19,873 nt of DNA, taken from NCBI GenBank assembly GCA_017561285.1, contig JAFZDG010000093.1, forward strand, positions 1 to 19,873, given 5' to 3'. The notes beneath the pieces are model-generated. The model did not search any database and was not told the DNA's origin. It was given only the letters and a program-made list of their open reading frames with translations. A program made the translations under genes and the position numbers. Below are positions 14,099-19,873 of the stretch, piece by piece. This DNA comes from Bacteroidaceae bacterium. GTDB lineage: Bacteria; Bacteroidota; Bacteroidia; Bacteroidales; Barnesiellaceae_A. The first letter of the stretch is position 1. Every line of letters begins with the position of its first letter.

Positions 14099-15505
14099 AT
14101 GTTTTCAGCACAAACCTATGCCGACCGTCGCGCCCGTCTGCGCCGTATGGTGGGCAATGGAATAATTATTCTTAATGGCAACCTCGATACAGCCATTAAC
14201 GCTCCTGAAAATGCAATGGCATTTCGTCAAGAGTCATCGTTTCTCTATTACTTTGGTCTCGATGTAGCACGCCTTGTGGGTGTGATGGATTGTGATAACG
14301 ACTGTGATACGCTCTATGGCAACGAGGTTACCATCGAAGAGATGATATGGACCGGTCCGCTGCCTTCAATGGCCGAGCAAGCAGCCACAGTGGGTGTGAC
14401 TCGCACAGCCCCGCTCAATAAAGTGGCCGATGTTGTTGCCGAAGCCCGTCGTCAAGGTCGCACTATACACTATTTGCCTCAGTTTCGTGGTATGGAGTTG
14501 ATATATATGTCAACGCTACTCGACATACCAGCACAGCGTGTCAACGAAACAGCTTCGCACGATCTTATGGCGGCCATTACCGTGATGCGTGAAATAAAGA
14601 CCGAAGAGGAGATTGCTGTAATGGAGCGAGCCTTTGAGGTAGGATACAAGATGCACACCACCGCTATGCGTATGTGCCGCGAGGGTGTGATAGAACGCGA
14701 AATCATTGGTGCTATCAATGGTATTGCTATGCAACATGGCTGGGGATGGTCGTTCTATTCGCACGTAACCCAACATGGTGAGATTTTGCACAATTTTGGT
14801 TGCGACTATCCCTTGGAGAATGGCAAGTTGTTGCTCGTAGATGCCGGTGCTGAGTTGGCCGGTGGTTATTGCTCGGACCACACTCGTACCTATCCGGTGA
14901 GTGGTAAGTTCACTACCAAGCAACGTGAGATTTATGAGATTGTATTGCGTGCTCACGACCATGTACTCGACATAGCTCGTCCTATGCGTTATATGGATTT
15001 GCACAATGCTTCGTTGCTCTCGATGGCACGCGACCTCACCGATTTAGGTCTGCTCAAAGGTAATCCCGAGGAGGCAGTAGCTGCCGGTGCCATGTTTATG
15101 CTTATGCCTCACGGATTGGGACATGGTATGGGTATAGATGTACATGATTGTGAAGCAATAGGCGAGCGTGGCAATGTGTATAATTTCGATTTTTCTCGTT
15201 TTGCTCCTCGAGCTGCCGAGTTGGCGTGCTGTACCTATCGTAGCACATGGCAATTGCGCCCCGGTGTTGTAATGAGTGATGAGCCGGGTATCTACTTTAT
15301 TCCTGCGCTTATTGAGCAATGGAAGAAAGAGGGTAAGTGTCAAGAGTTTATCAACTATGACCGCTTGGCCGACTATTACGACTTTGGTGGCATACGCATC
15401 GAGGACGACTTGCTCATCACCGAAGATGGCTGTCGTTGCATCGGTGGCGATAAGCACATTCCTATTACAGTAGAAGAACTTGAGGCTGTTGTAGGTCGTG
15501 ACTAA
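14099..15505 (+). CDS. Xaa-Pro aminopeptidase (aminopeptidase P type, family M24B)
   Basis: This 468-residue enzyme should remove N-terminal residues that precede proline. The N-terminal domain (AMP_N type, residues 1-165) is followed by a pita-bread metallopeptidase domain. All five expected metal ligands are visible: Asp248 (LLVDAG), Asp260 (SDHTRTYPVSG), His342 (PHGLGHGMGIDVHD), Glu395 (SDEPGIYF) and Glu435 (IRIEDD). No signal peptide is present, so it is cytoplasmic. The frame is open to 13997, but those 34 extra residues are basic, match no family feature and span the promoter; the ATG at 14099 gives MFSAQTYADRRARL, a usual start for the family. It is a single-gene unit, divergent from the capsid cassette and ended by a strong terminator. 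Confidence 0.93.
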   Translation: MFSAQTYADRRARLRRMVGNGIIILNGNLDTAINAPENAMAFRQESSFLYYFGLDVARLVGVMDCDNDCDTLYGNEVTIEEMIWTGPLPSMAEQAATVGVTRTAPLNKVADVVAEARRQGRTIHYLPQFRGMELIYMSTLLDIPAQRVNETASHDLMAAITVMREIKTEEEIAVMERAFEVGYKMHTTAMRMCREGVIEREIIGAINGIAMQHGWGWSFYSHVTQHGEILHNFGCDYPLENGKLLLVDAGAELAGGYCSDHTRTYPVSGKFTTKQREIYEIVLRAHDHVLDIARPMRYMDLHNASLLSMARDLTDLGLLKGNPEEAVAAGAMFMLMPHGLGHGMGIDVHDCEAIGERGNVYNFDFSRFAPRAAELACCTYRSTWQLRPGVVMSDEPGIYFIPALIEQWKKEGKCQEFINYDRLADYYDFGGIRIEDDLLITEDGCRCIGGDKHIPITVEELEAVVGRD

Positions 15506-15516
15506 TAAGATATAGG

Positions 15517-15551
15517 TTTCGGTGTATCGCAAGGTACACCGAAATTTTTTT
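15517..15551 (+). terminator. Rho-independent terminator of the aminopeptidase gene
   Basis: TTTCGGTGTA (15517-15526) pairs perfectly with TACACCGAAA (15535-15544) around an eight-base loop, followed by seven T (15545-15551). It starts 11 bases after the stop codon. Confidence 0.9.
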
Positions 15552-15588
15552 CTCCCCCTATCTATCCGTACGAATCATATATAATAAT

Positions 15589-15622
15589 AACAGAGACTAC
15601 ACCGAAAGGTACAGTCTCTGTT
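15589..15622 (-). terminator. Probable terminator hairpin after glyA
   Basis: AACAGAGACT (15589-15598) and AGTCTCTGTT (15613-15622) are perfect inverted repeats with a 14-base loop, 24 bases after the glyA stop in the direction of transcription. On the minus strand a T/A-rich tract (TATTATTATTATATATG) follows rather than a pure T run, so efficiency is uncertain. Confidence 0.65.
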
Positions 15623-15646
15623 GTATTTTCTTTGAGAGAAAGGTTA

Positions 15647-16927
15647 TTACCAACCGAAGATGGGATATTTCACCATTGTTTCGTTTACTTTCTCGCGAAC
15701 TGTCTTGATTACGCTGTCGTTCTCGGGGTTGGCAAGTACGAGGTCAATCATTTCAACGATTTCGCCCATCATATCTTCTTTCACGCCGCGAGTTGTGATG
15801 GCGGGAGTACCTACGCGGATACCTGAAGTTTGGAAGGGAGAGCGAGTGTCAAAGGGTACCATATTCTTGTTGACAGTGATGTCGGCTTGAACAAGAGCTT
15901 TCTCAGCCACTTTACCTGTGAGTTCGGGATATTTGGTGCGGAGGTCAATGAGCAAGCAGTGGTTGTCGGTACCACCCGATACAACGTGGTAGCCTTTGTC
16001 AATGAATGCTTGGCCCATAACGCGAGCATTAGCACGAACTTGTTTTTGGTATTCTTTATAAGAAGGAGTGAGAGCCTCGCCAAAAGCAACAGCCTTAGCA
16101 GCGATAACGTGCTCGAGCGGACCACCTTGTACACCGGGGAATACTGCAGAGTCGAGCAAAGCCGACATCTTACGAATTTCGCCCTTAGGAGTAGTTTTGC
16201 CCCAAGGATTGTCAAAGTCTTTACCCATGAGGATAACACCACCACGAGGACCACGAAGAGTCTTGTGTGTAGTAGATGTTACGATGTGTGCATATTTCAA
16301 GGGGTTCTCCAACTCGCCGGCAGCAATAAGACCTGCGGGGTGAGCCATATCTACCATAAAGATAGCGCCAATCTCATCGGCCAAACGGCGCATACGAGCG
16401 TAATCCCATTCGCGAGAGTAAGCTGAGGCACCACCGATAATGAGGCGGGGACGCTCACGACGGGCTACTTCTTCCATTTGCTCATAGTCTACATAGCCTG
16501 TATCTTGACGTACACCGTAGTCGAGAGCTTGGAACATAAGACCGGAGAAGTTTACGGGCGAACCATGTGAAAGGTGACCACCTTGTGAGAGGTTGAGGCC
16601 TAAGAATTTGTCGCCGGGACGAAGGCATGCCATAAATACGGCCATATTGGCTTGTGCGCCCGAGTGAGGTTGTACGTTGGCCCACTCTGCATTGAAGAGT
16701 TGTTTGAGGCGTTCGATAGCAATGTTTTCGCTTTCGTCAACTACTTCGCAACCACCGTAGTAGCGCTTGGCAGGATAACCTTCGGCATATTTGTTTGTGA
16801 GGCATGAGCCCATAGCTTGCATTACTTGGTCGCTCACAAAGTTTTCTGATGCGATAAGCTCTACGCCTTTCAATTGGCGTTGATGTTCACGTTCGATGAT
16901 GTCAAAAATGACTTTGTCTCTTTCCAT
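15647..16927 (-). CDS. glyA: Serine hydroxymethyltransferase
   Basis: GlyA is a PLP enzyme that interconverts serine and glycine while loading tetrahydrofolate with a one-carbon unit for purine, thymidylate and methionine synthesis. The 426 residues fit the family length. Visible landmarks are ELIASENF (23-30), NKYAEGYPAKRYYGG (45-59), QPHSGAQAN (86-94), VDMAHPAG (192-199) and the PLP-lysine motif STTHKTLRGPRGG with Lys222. It is preceded by its own promoter and followed by a hairpin, so it looks monocistronic, although the secreted-protein gene upstream is on the same strand 103 bases away. Confidence 0.97.
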   Translation of the reverse strand: MERDKVIFDIIEREHQRQLKGVELIASENFVSDQVMQAMGSCLTNKYAEGYPAKRYYGGCEVVDESENIAIERLKQLFNAEWANVQPHSGAQANMAVFMACLRPGDKFLGLNLSQGGHLSHGSPVNFSGLMFQALDYGVRQDTGYVDYEQMEEVARRERPRLIIGGASAYSREWDYARMRRLADEIGAIFMVDMAHPAGLIAAGELENPLKYAHIVTSTTHKTLRGPRGGVILMGKDFDNPWGKTTPKGEIRKMSALLDSAVFPGVQGGPLEHVIAAKAVAFGEALTPSYKEYQKQVRANARVMGQAFIDKGYHVVSGGTDNHCLLIDLRTKYPELTGKVAEKALVQADITVNKNMVPFDTRSPFQTSGIRVGTPAITTRGVKEDMMGEIVEMIDLVLANPENDSVIKTVREKVNETMVKYPIFGW

Positions 16928-16977
16928 AATATTATAATTAAGTGATTTATAATTATCTCTTGTTGGGTTTTGCGATG

Positions 16978-17007
16978 CAAAGTTATGAATATTTTGCTAC
17001 TTGCAAA
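16978..17007 (-). promoter_or_regulatory. glyA promoter with a palindrome over the -33 region
   Basis: On the minus strand TTTG (17007-17004) and TAACTTTG (16985-16978) are 18 bases apart, a good fit to the Bacteroidetes -33/-7 promoter. The -33 element lies inside the perfect inverted repeat TACTT-GCA-AAGTA (16998-17010), which could be an operator. The ATG is about 50 bases downstream. Confidence 0.6.
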
Positions 17008-17030
17008 GTATTTTCTTCTTTGTTTATGGT

Positions 17031-17888
17031 TTACTTCTTGTTGATTACAACTTTTTTCTCTCCGTTTATAATGTAAATGCCGGGTTGTAAGCGGTCTATG
17101 TCATTATTGTTTCCGTTTGCAATAACTTGTGTACCATTGATGTTATATGCGTTTACACTTTTTGCGTCATTGACGGTATTGTTGATAGATGCAGGTGCGA
17201 AATCTTTTGTTAGCAAGGGGTTGATATTGCCGTCTATCAAGAAATTGGCACGAGGAATGTGTAGCGTGAAATGACCATCGGAAACGTTTTTGTTGGCTGT
17301 AAGCGTAGCTGTATTGGCGCCTGTGATAGTAATAGTATAATCGGTGGCGCGGGTTGAGTTGAATCCATCGTTTTTGATAAGGAATGGTTTCTCTATCTCT
17401 TCACCTTCATTCAACGCTAACTCTTCGCAAGGCGAAACAGTAATGTATATAGTGTTGAGAGAACCATTATCGGCAGCGATATCAAATGAGGCAGTAGATG
17501 TCTTTGCTCCCGGAATGGTGTAGTTGAGATTGAATGCGGCTACCACTGTGCCATCGACAGTAATCATATTGTCGGGAATCTCTATTTGATAGTCGCCGGC
17601 ATTGACTGTGGGATTCATCATTGTAAGGTTGATATAATTGCCCCATGCCGGACCACAGAATACATCGGTTACGAAAGTTTTATTTTCGCCTTCTATCATA
17701 TATGCTTTTATACCACCCACCATAAGCTCGACATTGACATCAATGGCAGTTGCATTCTCCCATGTGATAAATATGTCGGTAAGTGTTTCTACAACAGAAC
17801 CATTGGCCGGTTCTACTGTGTAATCTTGTGCATGAACTGCGATGATGCTTAGTAGCGAAAGAAGTAATGAAGTAAAAATTTTTTTCAT
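17031..17888 (-). CDS. Secreted two-domain protein with a T9SS C-terminal tail
   Basis: I do not recognise a functional family. The preferred start (MKKIFTSLLLSLL, 285 residues) is three codons inside a longer frame beginning at 17897; both give a signal peptide cut after VHA before Gln. Two related beta-sandwich-like units follow, at about residues 22-130 and 135-235; each ends with a similar strand pair (YQIEIPDNMITVDGTV and FTLHIPRANFLIDGNI). The final 60 residues (AYNINGTQVIANG ... LQPGIYIINGEKKVVINKK) form a T9SS type A sorting tail, so the protein is probably surface-exposed or secreted. It begins 26 bases after the flavin-reductase stop with no promoter seen in between, so it may be transcribed with the pyr genes. 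Confidence 0.75.
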   Translation of the reverse strand: MKKIFTSLLLSLLSIIAVHAQDYTVEPANGSVVETLTDIFITWENATAIDVNVELMVGGIKAYMIEGENKTFVTDVFCGPAWGNYINLTMMNPTVNAGDYQIEIPDNMITVDGTVVAAFNLNYTIPGAKTSTASFDIAADNGSLNTIYITVSPCEELALNEGEEIEKPFLIKNDGFNSTRATDYTITITGANTATLTANKNVSDGHFTLHIPRANFLIDGNINPLLTKDFAPASINNTVNDAKSVNAYNINGTQVIANGNNNDIDRLQPGIYIINGEKKVVINKK

Positions 17889-17914
17889 GGTAATCATATT
17901 TTATAAGTGAATAA

Positions 17915-18478
17915 TTATTTTTTCTTTACCGACCAACCAAATTTGCCTATTTCGGCTCCCAACTCGTGGTAGTGTCCATGTGAGTAAACAAGCAAATCGG
18001 CACGATTCATATCGAATGCATTGGTTTGAGGATCTATGTATTGGGTGTCGGCCAGTACGTTTACAACATCGGCTATAAACATATGGTGAGATCCGAGTGC
18101 AACAATTTCACGCACCTTGCATTCGATGCTCAACGGCGACTCTTCGATATAGGGCGATCGTACTTCTATGCCGGGGCAGGGTGTGAGTCCGGTCTCTTTC
18201 CATTTGTCGTATTCACTTCCCGAGCGTACACCGCACCAATCGGTGGCTCGTGCCATACTTACGGTGGTGAGGTTGAGTGTAAACTCCATATTCTGCTTTA
18301 TTAGCTCGTAAGAGTGCCTTTCGGGGCGTATCGATACGTAGCACATAGGTGGGTTGGTACACAGGGTACCTACCCATGCAGCGGTGAACATATTGTAGTC
18401 GTCGGGCGAAGAACCGCTACTGACCAAAATGGCCGGTAGGGGATAAATAAGGGTTCCCGGTTTCCAGGTCTCTTTCAT
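17915..18478 (-). CDS. Flavin reductase-like FMN-binding split-barrel protein
   Basis: These 187 residues resemble the flavin reductase (DIM6/NTAB, flavoredoxin-like) family, small FMN-binding proteins that use reduced pyridine nucleotide or bind flavin for electron transfer. Landmarks are a YPLPAILVSSG opening strand, NMFTAAWVGTLCTNPPMCYVSIRPERHSYELI in the flavin-binding region (about 28-59, given here as its key segments), FTLNL, and a SHHMFIADV strand. The ATG (18476-18478) overlaps the pyrI stop as TAATG, which indicates translational coupling and decides this start over an open frame running 41 codons further back into pyrI. Its place after pyrBI suggests a redox role connected with pyrimidine synthesis, for example near dihydroorotate dehydrogenase, but that is only inference. 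Confidence 0.85.
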   Translation of the reverse strand: MKETWKPGTLIYPLPAILVSSGSSPDDYNMFTAAWVGTLCTNPPMCYVSIRPERHSYELIKQNMEFTLNLTTVSMARATDWCGVRSGSEYDKWKETGLTPCPGIEVRSPYIEESPLSIECKVREIVALGSHHMFIADVVNVLADTQYIDPQTNAFDMNRADLLVYSHGHYHELGAEIGKFGWSVKKK

Positions 18479-18942
18479 TATTGGCAAATCTCTATTTTGT
18501 TGGCAGTAATAGTGCGGTTGCAGTAGCGGCAAGTTACCTCGAGCGGTTCTCGGTTGGTCACGTGGAATACTGTATCCATAGGCTCGTTGTTGCTGATGCA
18601 TTTGGGGTTGTTGCAGCGAATTATGCCTCGCAATGTTTCGTGGAGTGTAATGTGATATTTTTGTACGACTTTGTAGTCGCGAATGACGTTGATTGTTGCA
18701 TCGGGGGCAATAAGTGCTATTTTGTTTATCTCTTCATCGCGGAAGAAATAGTCGGCAACTTTGATGATGCCTTTTCGACCAATTTTGCCACTGTTAAGAT
18801 TGTTGCCAATGGTGATGCTGTTGGGGATTGTATCGAGTTTGAGCATCGATACCACCTTGAAGAGTTGCTCCGATGGGATGCGGTCTATTACGGTGCCGTT
18901 TTCGAGAGCAGCAACGGCGAGTTCTTTCTTTATTGTGGTCAT
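18478..18942 (-). CDS. pyrI: Aspartate carbamoyltransferase regulatory chain
   Basis: PyrI binds CTP/ATP and imposes allosteric control on the PyrB catalytic trimers. The 154 residues are the normal length. The N-terminal nucleotide-binding domain includes GTVIDRIP (16-23), and the C-terminal zinc domain has the four ligands Cys110, Cys115, Cys138 and Cys141 with the same spacing as the E. coli protein. It starts 20 bases after pyrB and overlaps the flavin reductase by one base. Its presence indicates a CTP-regulated class B (PyrB-PyrI) enzyme. Confidence 0.96.
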   Translation of the reverse strand: MTTIKKELAVAALENGTVIDRIPSEQLFKVVSMLKLDTIPNSITIGNNLNSGKIGRKGIIKVADYFFRDEEINKIALIAPDATINVIRDYKVVQKYHITLHETLRGIIRCNNPKCISNNEPMDTVFHVTNREPLEVTCRYCNRTITANKIEICQ

Positions 18943-18962
18943 AATAAATATCTTTTTGAGGT

Positions 18963-19873
18963 TTATTCTACATCTATTCCCAATACTTTACAGATGATAG
19001 CCTGACGGGCGTAGAGTCCGTTCTTGGCTTGTTGGAAATAGTATGCTTTGGGATTCTCATCTACATCGTATGCAATCTCGTTGACACGAGGCAGTGGGTG
19101 CAATACACGCAAGTTGGGCTTGCTGTTGGCCAACATACTATTGTGAAGAATATACACATCTTTTACGCGCTCATATTCCACAAGGTCGGTAAATCGTTCG
19201 CGTTGTACGCGTGTCATATACAAGATGTCGGCTTGGTTGATAACCTCTTCCGAGAAGTCGCGATGCTCGTAGTAGGGAATGTTATGCTCTTCGCAGAATA
19301 TTTTGTATTCTTGTGGCATTTTCAGCTCATCGGGTGCTACAAAATGGAAAGTGGGGTTGAAGTGCGACATGGCTTGCAACAGTGAGTGTACCGTACGACC
19401 ATACTTCAAATCGCCCACCATTGTTATATTGAGATTTTCGAGAGTGCCTTGTGTTTTATAGATAGAGTATAGGTCGAGCATCGTTTGCGTGGGATGTTGG
19501 TTGGCTCCATCGCCGGCATTGATGATGGGTACTGATGATACCTCCGAAGCATATCGGGCTGCACCTTCAAGGTGGTGGCGCATAATGATAAGATCGACAT
19601 AGTTACTTACCATTATGATGGTGTCTTTGAGAGATTCTCCTTTTGATGAACTGCTGGTTGCTGCATCGCTAAAACCAATGATGCGACCTCCCAAGCGATT
19701 TACAGCGGTCTCAAAGCTGAGACGGGTGCGGGTTGATGGCTCAAAAAACAAGGTGGCTATAACCTTGCCTTCGAGTACGCGGCGGTTGGGGTTCTCTTCA
19801 AAGCTTTTTGCTTTTTTGAGCAAATCCATGATTTCTTCTTTGTTGAAATCATTGATCGATACAAGACTCTCAC
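18963..19873 (-). CDS. pyrB: Aspartate carbamoyltransferase catalytic subunit (5' end outside window)
   Basis: PyrB condenses carbamoyl phosphate with aspartate in the second step of pyrimidine synthesis. The frame stays open to the right edge, where residues ESLVSINDFNKEEIMDL precede the Met at 19829; these match the usual N-terminus of PyrB, so the true start lies just outside, only a few codons away. Carbamoyl-phosphate site motif FFEPSTRTRLSFE, then GDGANQHPTQTMLD, GDLKYGRTVHSL and LHPLPRVNEI are all present, so the catalytic residues look complete. It heads a minus-strand cluster pyrB-pyrI-flavin reductase-secreted protein. The promoter and any attenuator are not in the window. Confidence 0.97.
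   Translation of the reverse strand, partial: ESLVSINDFNKEEIMDLLKKAKSFEENPNRRVLEGKVIATLFFEPSTRTRLSFETAVNRLGGRIIGFSDAATSSSSKGESLKDTIIMVSNYVDLIIMRHHLEGAARYASEVSSVPIINAGDGANQHPTQTMLDLYSIYKTQGTLENLNITMVGDLKYGRTVHSLLQAMSHFNPTFHFVAPDELKMPQEYKIFCEEHNIPYYEHRDFSEEVINQADILYMTRVQRERFTDLVEYERVKDVYILHNSMLANSKPNLRVLHPLPRVNEIAYDVDENPKAYYFQQAKNGLYARQAIICKVLGIDVE

Noticed and set aside
18479..18601. Longer flavin reductase starting inside pyrI at 18601
   Set aside because: It would overlap pyrI by 41 codons; the TAATG overlap at 18476-18480 is the more natural arrangement.

Overview
The window looks like a chromosomal stretch from a Bacteroidales bacterium. Three things point there: two secreted proteins carry type IX secretion (T9SS) C-terminal tails, several genes are preceded by Bacteroidetes-type -7 boxes (TAnnTTTG), and start codons lack Shine-Dalgarno sequences. 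FISUMP-type secreted repeats, an outer-membrane beta-barrel protein and a fused ThrA agree with this. A Muribaculaceae- or Prevotella-like gut lineage is my guess, not something the sequence proves.

Layout, left to right. Positions 1-768 (+) hold the C-terminal end of an outer-membrane beta-barrel protein, followed by a terminator. A large secreted protein with two FISUMP-like repeats (988-3159, +) and a strong terminator come next, then a small cysteine-rich YgbA-family protein (3330-3629, +). On the minus strand, thrA (aspartate kinase/homoserine dehydrogenase) runs straight into an apbE-type flavin transferase lipoprotein. ligA is divergent from thrA and is separated by a bidirectional hairpin from a convergent secreted protein with HAF-like repeats and a T9SS tail (9423-10811, -).

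The most unusual part is 10933-13905 (-). Three intact genes lie in the order of a tailed-phage head module: a coiled-coil scaffold-like protein, an SU10/DUF5309-like major capsid protein, and a small connector-like protein. No portal, terminase, protease, tail, integrase or lysis gene is visible beside them, and the flanking genes are cellular. The capsid-like protein begins with a well-formed lipoprotein signal peptide (lipobox VTGC, Cys31). This suggests a domesticated, possibly membrane-anchored, capsid-derived system rather than an ordinary prophage.

The right end is metabolic. An Xaa-Pro aminopeptidase (pepP-like, +) is divergent from the capsid cassette and ends in a strong terminator. 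glyA (-) has its own promoter. A probable pyrimidine operon enters from the right edge on the minus strand: pyrB (5' end outside the window), pyrI, a flavin reductase overlapping pyrI by one base (TAATG), and a T9SS-tail secreted protein 26 bases further on. No tRNA, rRNA, CRISPR array, transposase or integrase was seen, and no gene-free stretch exceeds about 220 bases.
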